Part shown: positions 35,171 to 45,700 of the stretch, piece by piece
How the letters are laid out: the number at the start of each line of letters is the position of its first letter
Position numbering within the stretch: the first letter of the stretch is position 1
From: Symsagittifera roscoffensis
Lineage: Eukaryota; Xenacoelomorpha; Acoela; Convolutidae
Reading direction: 5' to 3'
Length of the DNA stretch: 64,000 nucleotides
Assembly: GCF_963678635.1 (NCBI RefSeq)
Contig: NC_087068.1
Span: 54,530,467-54,594,466 of the forward strand
The notes under the pieces: generated by a model
What the model was told of the DNA's origin: nothing
Databases searched by the model: none
The model's input: only the letters and a program-made list of their open reading frames with translations
Translations under genes and position numbers: made by a program

Positions 35171-35249
35171 ATGTAATAAACTATTGTTTTTGATCACAAT
35201 TCTTGTTGATCGATGGAATAATTCGGAAAACTTTACAGGAAGCAAATAT

Positions 35250-36600
35250 TTTAGTCTCCCTGTTTTTAAGCCAATAAATAATTTTTAGCCCAATCCGATT
35301 ATTCAATAACTTTTAGTTCAAAGCTATCTGATTTCCTTGAGGTTCTTTTTGTTGTGTTTTTCATTCGTTAAATAAGTATCCTATGATTTCTTGGGTTTGT
35401 TTTTGCCAAAACTATGGGCCATCTTTGGCTGATTCAATATGATTGATTAATATTTGAAAAGATAAAAGTTTATAACGAGAAAAAAAAACACGAGCAAAAA
35501 TAATCCATAAATATTTTCAAATGCCAGACCAACTAAATCAACCCCGAAAAATGAGTGAAAATAATTCATAAAGTAGAAGCTTAAGCAAAACTCAGGACGA
35601 AGGACAGGTAAACACAAAAAGCTATAGAATCTCCAAAACCTGTGTAAGAGAAAATATTTTCACTTGACAGTCAAGAAATGGGTGAAGTTTCTACTATATG
35701 AAGCCCAAAATCTTTGCTTAAAAACAAGTTTCAAACAAAAGACTCAAATTTTTGGAGATTTAACTTTCTTGGCTGTGTAATAGGCTTCTTGTGATATATA
35801 TTCCTCGTCAATTAACAATGTGGTTTCGGCATTTTTCTTGATGAATTGAAAAAACAAAAATGATTCATTTATGGGGTATAATTTTAGTTGAGAAATTCTG
35901 ATGAAATTCTAAGCAACTTTGTTCTCTTCACTTTTTGTCTAATCTTGACTCAAACTGAGAAAAACGCGTTTGAAAAGTAAAGTTTTGTTCGTTTTGTCCG
36001 GATAATTTAAATCAGCACTGTATTAGTAGAGCTATGCTCCGATCATTCAGGTCATCTCAAAATGAAAATATTTCCGAGCCGGCTCAAATCTTCGCTCACG
36101 CTACGCTTTGAAAGAAAACATTTAGGAATCCTGCTTAAACTATCGCCAAAACCGTCACAAAATAAAACCCATATTAATTCATGAGAAATAGTCAAAGGTG
36201 ATCATCTTTTTGTTTTTGAGCTCAGAGCACCCGAAGTTTTCAGAAAAAAATCCGTAAATTGCCAATAAAAAAATCAAAACTTGTCTAGAGGAAAAATCTT
36301 CGCGACCATAAATACTCCACCACTTTTTGAAAAATTTAGAACAAAAGAGTGCAGTAATTTTTTGAAACGTCGTCGAATTCAAGATTGAAACATAATCAGA
36401 TACGGTGAGAAAAAATGAGCAGCGAAAAAAAATGGGGCGTGATAAGTTATTCAAATTAGCAGATAAATTGTTCAGAAACGTTCAAATCTCATCTTTTGTT
36501 CAATTTTTACAATTTGAACGCGCTTTTTTATCGAGTCGGTCGCATAGGTTCTTCTTTGATCGCATAGGTCAAAAATCATCACCAGGCTAAGTTTTGCCAT
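35250..36600. other. Non-coding AT-rich stretch, nothing supported
   Basis: No exon, repeat array or RNA gene was recognised. Short ORFs on both strands have low-complexity, Phe-rich compositions expected from AT-rich non-coding DNA. Confidence 0.45.
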
Positions 36601-36715
36601 GCAGACATGTTTAAACTTTTTCGAAGCAATCAGAAGAAAACGAAACAAAAATTTAAACATGTGTTTTGACATGTTTAAACTTTTTCGAAGCAAACAGAAG
36701 AAAACGAAACTAAAA
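36601..36715 (+). repeat. Tandem duplication with ACATGTTTAAAC inverted motif
   Basis: GACATGTTTAAACTTTTTCGAAGCAA, AGAAGAAAACGAAAC occurs twice, 68 bp apart. TTTAAACATGT between the copies is the inverse of their start. Confidence 0.75.
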
Positions 36716-36734
36716 AAAAGAAGACGGAAAAGAG

Positions 36735-36800
36735 CGTCTTTGTTGGGGAATCCGCTTACAATTAACAAAAATACACAGTTTGGCTTCGTAATGACGGTAT
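36735..36800 (+). repeat. Dispersed repeat Y fragment
   Basis: TTGGGGAATCCGCTTACAATTAACA...CACAGTTTGGCTTCGTAAT matches the 35107-35160 end of repeat Y. Confidence 0.6.
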
Positions 36801-36879
36801 TTAGCGTTTGCGTCTGAGATACCCATAACAAAATGTAATATCGGGCTCGAAGTAAGTTGGAGTGAAAAACCATCTGATA

Positions 36880-38278
36880 TAATTTGAATTCAATCGAAAA
36901 AAAACCTTTAGAAATGATAAAGATGAAACTACGTACTATTAGTAGTCAACCACAACGCTCAAATTTTTGGTCGGTCGTTTCATGGCATGCTCATATCGAC
37001 GACTACTGTCGAAATATTGTTCACTCTTGGTCAATTTGGCGAAATCTTTCAAGTTTTAAGTTTTGTTTGTCGACAATGTTGAGCAAGGATAGCCGGTTGA
37101 AGTGTAAATTCCGACCATAGCCATAAAAAAACTACAAAAACTTGCGTTTCAGGTTTTTCTTAAAATTAGTGTTGTGTTTGTGCGTTAATGTGCAAAACTT
37201 TGTGAAATTGCCAAAATTGCGAGACAACAGTTGCCTTCAAAAGTTGAAAAACGATCAAAAAGTTAGAAAAACACTTAAAAATGGAAAATCAAGCTTCTAA
37301 AACCACTTTTCCTTTTGATAAATTCAAATTTTTCTAATCTGAATGACCAATTTTTAATTAACTAATGTTACTCGATCGATTTACTTGCTCGCTTGTTTCA
37401 TGGTGAAAAAAAAATTAAATATGATGTATCAATCATAATTCCGATGATTATTTGTTTTGGCTGATTTTGCGTGAAACACAAAAAATACAACACAACCGAA
37501 ACCGAAGTTCCTCTCCTTTTTCAATCGTCGGAACCCAAGAAATTATTTTTGTTATAGTGCAATTGATAATTAGCCGTAATGTCTATAGTTTATTTGTGCT
37601 TATTCAAAAAGCAATTGCGCAAAATTGAAAAAGCATCAATTATACTAGCCTAAATTTGCCTTTTACCGTCAACAAATTGTAACGCTGCCTGATGTCTCTG
37701 TTTACTGCTTTTTCGGTTGGCTCAGTTTTGTGGCAACACTCTATTAATAGTTTTGATTTTTTTAATGGCTTCTTGCACAGCAAGCAAACCCTGTTCTTAG
37801 TTTCGTTTTAAGAGAAAGCAGAAGTTCACATTCCATTATGAAATAGTGAAATTAATATATAAAAATAATTGATTCGTATTCTAATTATTTTATTTTTCTC
37901 GCTCCAATTTTAATTATCTAGTTAACCACTTCAATCAAAAGTGCATCGCGGGGAATTGTTTACATTGCAACATCGAGAAATGGTACTAAGTTAGTAGTAT
38001 CTGAGAATTAAGATCATTGTGTTGAATTAAGATCTTTCTGATTAAATCTTTGTGCTCTTTTTCTTCCCCCCCCCCCCCCCCCACCTCACATAAGCATCAA
38101 TTTTATGGTGTAGCGAATGGTTTTAAAAGGTTGAGTATGAAGACCAAATATGTTTCTCATGGCCTAACTAGTCCGTGTGCCAAAAATTACAACAATCCGA
38201 CAATGTGAACAAAATGTGAACAGGAAAGTTACTCTAAAAAACTTGCTGGTGGGGGAGAGTAGGAGGAAAAGAGACGAA
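36880..38278. other. Non-coding stretch below gene B's distal exon
   Basis: No gene recognised. Holds a C17 run at 38066-38082. The part just below 38279 would be the 3' UTR if the distal terminal exon is used. Confidence 0.4.
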
Positions 38279-38454
38279 TTATACAATTATGGCTGCAATG
38301 CAAACACAAATGCAACAACAACAGGACAGGGCCATCAGAATATAGGTGCTCATTAGAGTCCAAAATGAGAAGAGGAAGAGAAGTCTGTCACAGTAGCGCT
38401 CGGAGCTTTCTGTGTATGACACATCGCCATATGTTCGGAACACCCACACGCTAC
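38279..38454 (-). CDS. Extra TMEM272-like terminal exon (candidate alternative last exon of gene B)
   Basis: 176-nt minus-strand exon with acceptor TTTGTTTCAG, starting in phase 2 exactly as the last exons of genes A and B, with 57 sense codons and a TAA at 38281-38279. It reads SVWVFRTYGDVSYTESSERY, then YCDRLLFLFSFWTL, a membrane stretch TYILMALS and a Cys-rich tail. The first 14 residues equal gene A's last exon, and it is less like gene B's own. No copy of the preceding exon (FAWF-x-AG) was seen between here and 42793. It could therefore only be joined to gene B's donor at 44573, or be an orphan left by a lost gene. The frame is undamaged, which argues for use. Confidence 0.7.
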
Positions 38455-38582
38455 CTGAAACAAAAAGGCTAATTTACAATTGGCATCAAGCCTTGAAAAA
38501 CCTTGAAAACACCTTAATTTGAAAATAGTTTAATGATTATAACCGTATATCGAAAATGTTTTTTGATTATCACTGCCAATCC

Positions 38583-38777
38583 AACAAGAATGCTCGTATC
38601 AGGGCGAAGCACTGAATGTTCCGACTGCCTTTGAATTAATTCGAATTAATCCGAAAATTGTCCGAAGAAAAAAAAACCCGAGCACCATTATTCCGTTAGT
38701 TTCGTTAGGAAAGTCGGAACAAAAAAACCACTGCGAGCACAAATATTCCGTTACTTTCGTTACGAAAGTCAGAACAA
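38583..38777 (-). mobile_element. Helentron-like internal-deletion derivative
   Basis: Only both ends remain: ATGCTCGTATCAGGGC...GTTCCGACTGCC, then GAGCACCATTATTCCGTTAG. The other terminus appears twice (AAGTCGGAACAA and AAGTCAGAACAAT), each after an ATTCCGTTA stretch. It sits about 130 bp upstream of the distal terminal exon. Confidence 0.7.
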
Positions 38778-38799
38778 TAAAATTATTGGAGATTGTAAC

Positions 38800-41080
38800 T
38801 TAAATAGACGGTTTTTGTATTTCTGATGAGAAATATTTACTTTCTAACCAGTTTTTATCAAGAAATGCTTTATAAGTTGTTTTAACAAATTATGCTTTCC
38901 TTTGAAAGCTATTTTCCAATCTGGTTTCTGGCTGTGCTGTTTCTAGCCACAAATTCAACATTTTAGTGACGCGAACCACCCTTGTCATGTTTTCAAACAA
39001 TCGCGTTAGCAATAAACAACAATATCAGGATAAATTTAATGGTCGGAGTGATTTAATGGAATTTAAAAGTTGCAATAATCAAAAATAAAGCCAGTTGCAA
39101 TTAGAAGTCTCTAAAAAATTTATTTCTAATATTAGATTAGAAAAAGGGGTAGTATTGTTAAGGAAAAATTAAAAGAGTTCTGTATAGTTTGGATTTTTTG
39201 TTAGGCACGGGTAACCGCACACAGTTTTTTGTTGGGCGCAGGTAATCATGAAGAATTGTTTCAAAGAATCTCAAAAAAATGCACCACTACTAAAGAAACG
39301 GCTAAAAACTTTAGAGACCGTATGACGGTAAATGATCTTGTGAGCTGAAGTTTTATCAAAGTTTTGAACCTTTATACTTGACAATTTTTTATTCAAAATT
39401 TCGAGTAAAGTAACAGATCACAATTTTTGCGGTATTTTTATTAGTAAGAACAAATTTGGCGATTATTTCGAAGCATAAATTGACTTCCTGAGTTCAAAAA
39501 TCAATTGACCCTGTACAAAAATCAATTGAGACTAATTGAAACGCAATTGGAACACTGAGAATTTTGACCTGGTGCGAGCCAATTAGTTTAAAAATTTTAG
39601 GCAGTGTGAAAACTGCCAATAATGAAGAAAATGTGGGTGATGTTTTGGAACCAAATAAAAACAAATTTTCAAAGTGTTTATTATGTACGTTGATTTGTAT
39701 CACTATAAAATATTATAACAAACCAATTATGATCCATTACTAACACTTACTCTAAACTGTAAAGCTGAAAATGTTCATAGTTTCAGCCAGAGAAATTATA
39801 ATGCAGATAAGAAGTCAGTTGCTTATTTCTCTCCTCTAACCTCGTAAGAGTACCAGTATACACTAGATCTACTAGAAAATGTCAGAGTAAAATTAGGATT
39901 GTTATTAGACTGAAAAGTTGCACGAATGTATCCGACCGAAAAAAAGACAGCGTGACGAACAGACTGTGTATCTTATCCGAAATTACTCTGTGGGACCTAA
40001 TCTCAGTTTGCAGTTTTCAAATTACGCGTGGCAAGGCCGAGAGTTATACCGCTCCAGACAATTTTTTCATAATTTTGTTTGAAAGGTGATATGAAAAAAG
40101 TGTGTGCAAAACTTTTAAACCAAAAACGACCTCAGACACTTATAAAGAAAGTCTATGGTTGTGTTTTTCTTGGACCGAATTTTAAAGCGTAGTTCATTTT
40201 TCAGTAAATGAAGTTTTCTGCTATGATAGTTTTCAGTAGCGGGTAAAACTCACATGCGTGTTGACAAACGCCTTATCAAGAATCCAACAGCCTCACTACC
40301 CAAAGGTTCCGATCTTTGTATTACTTAACAGAATTCACTTTAGCAGGCTAAACCTACAATCATTGTCAAAATGAGGGTTTTGAAAGTGTTTTTGCAGTGC
40401 TCTGAAAATCATTTCAGTCGGCTGAATATATTACTATAGGTTTCCAATTAAGTCAACTTTAAAAATCGATCACCGTTGCAAAAATCTTTTTTGAAAAAAC
40501 GATCACCGTTGGCAAAATCTTATATTTGCGCCGAATTCTTTTGATATAAATTATGTTAACTTTGCTCCTCCATTCACTCTCAAATGAGTGAAGAAACGAT
40601 AATGATGGCTTCTTACTAATTTTTACTTTCAGCTCTTTGCTGATCAAATGTGGTTCAAATCAAAGTGTTTTTATTGGTAATAGGAAAACCAAATTGTGAA
40701 ATTTAAAAAAAAGAAGATTTTTTTTAGTTTCAAGAAATCTTGCTTGAATGTGTTCGGCGAGTGTCAAATTACCGATGGCCTATGGAGAAGGTAAGAAGAG
40801 AAAACTTCCGATTTTTCTTTTTAAACCACTTAAGCAGTTTTTTGGCTGTTTCAAGTTTCAACTGTTTCAAAAATTCTGAAAAAGGCCGAATTTAGTTTTA
40901 AAAAAGAAAAAAAACTTTGAAGAAAATTGGAGAAAAAAGTTTTTGTTTTAATTTGTTTAATGGAATTTTCAGGTTATTTTCATGAAGCTGTTATTTTCGT
41001 GTTTTGTTTAATTTTTGATGAAATGTTCGCCTGACTTAAATTGGCCAGTAAGTTATTTTGATTTCCCGCATCCAAGTTTA
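38800..41080. other. AT-rich stretch within the possible long gene B intron
   Basis: No exon recognised. If the distal terminal exon belongs to gene B, this is intron or alternative 3' region. If not, it is intergenic. Confidence 0.4.
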
Positions 41081-41089
41081 GACGTAAGT

Positions 41090-42540
41090 AATTGATTATG
41101 TCGAAGTATCATGTTGATTTTTTTACAATTATAATTGATTATAATTACCAAAATTAGATATTTCAAGGATTTATAATTGAATACAATCGTGATATTTTCC
41201 AAGAGATTATAATTGATTAAAATTTATACAAAAAATCTTCAAGTCAATTATAATCGATTATAAACCTCTAAAGTATCTTTCAATTATATTCAGGGGTTAT
41301 TTTTCTTCCAAAAACAAAAACTCTAAAAGCGAGATTTCTTGTCACACTTTAGTTCATCTGAACATAAAGCCTTACCACGAAACAAGGTTTTACCACGAAA
41401 AGTTTTATAGAGATCCTTTAAAATTAGTTGAAAGGTTCCCGCAGTTGGTGAAAAATATCTCTTCTAAAAAACCATAAAATGAAAGCATTGTGCTGATATA
41501 CTGGTGGTTGAAAAGCTTAAAATGACGATCATGAAACAACTCCGACGGAGAAATGAAAAAACAAAACTGTTATCTAATTGAATTGATCTGAATTTATTTA
41601 AAACAGTTTTTCTCATTTTTTTTTCATAAATCAAAGTCTACAAAAAGCATAAAAGATAAACAATTCAGTGGCAGCGTCCAAAACAAAATGGGCAAGTGAA
41701 AAGGTTTATAACCGGTTATAATCGATTATAACGGATTTTTTGTGAACAGCTTAGGAATTAGAACTTGGGATAAAAATAATCGATTACAATTCATTATAAT
41801 TGCATAGAAAAAAAATTGGCCCATATAAATTCATTATAAATAATTTGAAATCCATTATAATAGATTATATAATAAGTAGAAAATCACCTGAAAATGATTT
41901 TTCTCCTTTTTATTTGTTTCGCGTCGTGCCAATTTCTGCAAAAACTTCTGCATTTATCAAATGAGCAATGCGGAAATTTTGCAAACCGAGCAAACCGCCT
42001 ACAGCGTTTCTAAATTTTCTCAAATTGCAAAACGTTTCCGTTAACATCTCCCCACTAACGTTTGCCCTTTTGCTCCCTTACACATCCCCCCCCTCAGTTG
42101 AAACCCCCTAAACCACCCCGGCAAAAACCAACCCGCTCATCTAACCTAGTTTGGTCTGTGTTATGCTGGGGGAGTTTAGTTCAGGTGGGGTGGGAGGGGG
42201 TTTGGTTGAGGTGGCGGAGATAGAGGGGGGGGGGTTGGTTGAAGTGGGGGGTGGGGGTTGGTTAATTCCAAGTAACAGTAACATTAACAAAAACCAAAGT
42301 TGCACAGAAAAAAGTTGGTTGAAACCGAACTAGAAATAACCAATATTAATTTAAAACGAAGAATACATTTTAAGTGCGCTAAAATTCGCATCTCCTCGAT
42401 GAAGTAAGAAAAATGGTGTTTGATTGTTTTTGTCTATAAAAGTGAAAAATAATCGATTATAATTGAATTTCAATGGATTTTAATGCTTTAATAAAGAATA
42501 GCTTTATAACCTATTTCAAAAAGATTATAATCGAATATTC
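41090..42540. repeat. Scattered TTATAATCGATTATAA-type palindromes
   Basis: Many copies of ATAATTGATTATAATT / ATAATCGATTATAA lie at 41125-41275, 41705-41880 and 42450-42535. The same kind recurs at 51735-51930 and, weaker, at 12520-12690. It is too regular and clustered for plain AT richness. Function unknown. Confidence 0.55.
42080..42265. repeat. C-rich/G-rich imperfect inverted repeat
   Basis: C-rich arm (CCCCCCCTCAGTTGAAACCCC, then ACCACCCCGGC, AAAACCAACCC; 42086-42133) faces a G-rich arm (42182-42266: GGTGGGGTGGGAGGGGGTTTGG, GGGGTTGGTT). The G-rich arm has several G3+ runs with short loops, able to form a G-quadruplex. It lies between the two candidate terminal exons of gene B. Confidence 0.6.
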
Positions 42541-42792
42541 TTCACTTTTACAGACACTGACAAACAAATTTGAATTTTAATCGACTTTTATCCATAGAAC
42601 TCCAGAGTAGAAAGACTCATTTCTTGAATTTTTATAAATATATCTCAAATACTTCAAAACAAAGTAAAAATTCAATTCTGGCCATTTTATACATTTCGTC
42701 ATCACTGTTCGAAGAATCGGAAAATTAATTTCGGTTCATTCTATACATTTTTTCTTCAATACTGAAAAAAAAATTTAAAAATTAATAAAAAA

Positions 42793-45700
42793 CTAGTTTG
42801 CTGTGGTTGCTGTGACTGCTACACAACAGGCAGCACAAATACATAATAGACAAGAGAGGGCCAAGAAAGTATAGGAGAGAGTGAGAGTCCAGAAGGAGAA
42901 AAGATAGAGCAGCTCGTCACAGTAGTCGGGGGAGTCGACATACTCCGGACTCCATTTGATGAAACTGGAGGTGCGATAGACCCACACACTGCCTATAAGG
43001 AAAAGACAGAAGATAGAGGAAATAGACAGGTCAGAGATGGGGGGGGGGGGGGGGGGCATTCGTCGTTTTTTAGGACTAAATACACTGCCTAAGAATTAGA
43101 AAGAGGTGGAGCAGCATAGAACGAAGAAAAAGAAATGAAGAAAAAGAAAACAATAAGAGAGTACAATCCAATAGCATATGGAGTAAAAATTGAACCAGTT
43201 CGTGTCGTAGTCAGATCAAAATAGAAATCTTGTGCTACTTTTTTGATGTGCATGAAATTACTTCCTTTATAAAATCCGCTTAATTGTCATTTTCGAGAAC
43301 ATGACAATATTCATTTATGACTTCTGGGATCTCTTAACTATGTGGGGTCTTTTTACTTATTTAGCCCGAAATCCATATTTCCACAACTCAAACTAAGACT
43401 ATTTTTTCATCTGAAAGTCTAACTCTAGTCAATGTGATATTAGCGTCCGCTCGAAATAGTTTGTTCACAGTTTCAAGAAGATTTTAAACTAGTCGAATTG
43501 ACCAAAAATTGGCTTGTTGGGTAAAGTTTTAAAAATTATTTCAAGTAAACAGCACGTTTTTCTCCGGAACACAAAAATCAGGAAAAAAATGTCTATGAGA
43601 AAATAATTTGACCCACTTCACATCTACTCGAAATTCGGCTGTTGGACATCGGCTAAAAAAAAAGTAAACGAATTGCTATTGTTTTGTTCTCTATTTTTCA
43701 GATTGGCTTATCAAAATTACAAAAATTGGGCAGAATAAATAAAAGACACGGAATGTTATATAATAAAATATAATAAAATGACTTGATTAAAAAATTATGT
43801 TTTTTGACGGTCTGTGTTTTGTTTGATAAGCATTTAAACGGAATAGTTTAGCAATAAATTAGCAATGAAATGGTATTTTCTATCGCATTTTTTTAAGTTT
43901 TCGGCGCTAAATATCGATAAATTAGCACTAAAAATAGGCGATAAATTAGTCATTTTATCGCCTATTTTAAGTGCTAATTTATCGATATTTAGCGCCGAAA
44001 ACTTAAAAAAATGCAATAAAAAATACCATTTCATTGCACTTTATTGCTAAACTATTCCGTTTAAATGCTGATCAAATAAAACACAGACCGTCAAAAAACA
44101 TCATTTTTTTAATCAAGTCATTCTATTATATTTTATTATATAACATTCCGTGTCTTTTATTTATTCTGCCCAATTTTTGTAATATTGATAAGCCAATCTG
44201 AAAAATAGAGAACAAAACAATAGAAATTCGTTAACTTTTTTCTTCGAATTTCGAGCAGATGTGAAGTGGGTCAAATTATTTTCTCGTAGACATTTTTTTC
44301 CTGATTTTTGTGCACCCCATGAATTTTTTAGAAGTGAGTTTCCAGCTTTTAATCGATGATTATTACCGGGAAAACAACTCGGGCCTATTTTTGCAAAACC
44401 GAGAGGGGATTGAAGCTATGTACTCTAGGGGGAGAGGAGGTAGTTAAGAGATCCAACTTTGTTTCAACTTTTAGCATTGTTTGCTTTGTTTCAACTTTTA
44501 GCTTTAAATTTTCGTAAGGACTAGCTTCAATTCAAAATAGTAGAACAAAAATTTCTACTAAGAAAGATGTACCTGCGATGAACCATGCGAACAGAAAGAG
44601 GTCCAAGATGCACTCGATTGGGTTCTTGCTTGCATTTTTCTCCTTGTTGTCTCTTGCTTTGTTGAATACCTGCGGGAAAAAAGTGTTATACTTGTTATCA
44701 GTGGGCTGTATCGTTTTTTTTGAGTGATTTTTTTAAACGCAACAATTTTTGAACGAAACTTTATGATCGTTCTAAATGAGCTGAGCATTGAAATTATTTT
44801 CCACGAAAAACGTTTCATTTTTGCTAATCCATTTTTTGGATCAATCGTACAATATTCCCATCCAATCGATTTAGAGGGGAGAAAATATTGATTTTGCAGG
44901 AAATATATTTCAGTATAGAGTAAATTTACACGAAATTTACGGTTTAATACAAAAAAAATTGGTTTAAAATGCAATAATTAATAATTAATAGATTTAAAAT
45001 GTAATTCTACATAAAATTGTGAAAACTAATTTTTTTGTGGGTTTATCCGAAACGCATACCTTGGTTATACAAAATTCAATTTTGAAAGTTATATTTGGCA
45101 AAAAGGGGATTGGTCATTTAGAGGGGGGGGGGGGCAGATTATACAGTTGATCCTCTTTTGAGCTCATTGATGTAAATAATATTGTTGTCGAAAAACTTCA
45201 TTAGTACCTGTTGGCCGAGAGAAAGCAGATTCTTCAGTAGTCCAAAACATCCCATAATTAGAAGCCACTTTGGAATATAAGGCTCAGCCCGACAGTCGTC
45301 TAGTTTCAAGGCACCTTTAAAAACATATTGCAGTACTATTTTATAATATTCTCAAGAAAAAAATTGACAACTAGAGCTGCACGTTCTCACCAATGACAAT
45401 CATGGCAATCGGGAAAGCCAGGAACAAAGCAAGAATAATTGTTGTCGCAACTGAAACAAAATTTTTCTTTATCCAAGTGATTTGAAAGTTATTTAAAGTT
45501 TTCTATTTCACCCTCATAAAGAACCAATACTTCCCAGGTTAGATAGTCAGAAGATAAACTTGGCCTTCCTGCAAGGATCTTAAAAAATAAAGACACTCCG
45601 CGAAACCCTGCCAAGGGTCATCCAGGAACCCGGTCAATAAAACCCTCGAAAACGAGGCCTGAACAGCAGCTTTATTTAGCCATTTTTTAAACTAAAACAA

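Noticed and set aside
42151-42333. Gly/Val-rich ORF over the G-rich region
   Set aside because: Low-complexity translation of G-runs, with no codon or family support.
43834-44050. Pair of ORFs on opposite strands with nearly the same protein (MKWYF...FFKFSALNIDKLALKIGDK)
   Set aside because: They are mirror images produced by the long inverted repeat, with no other sign of coding.
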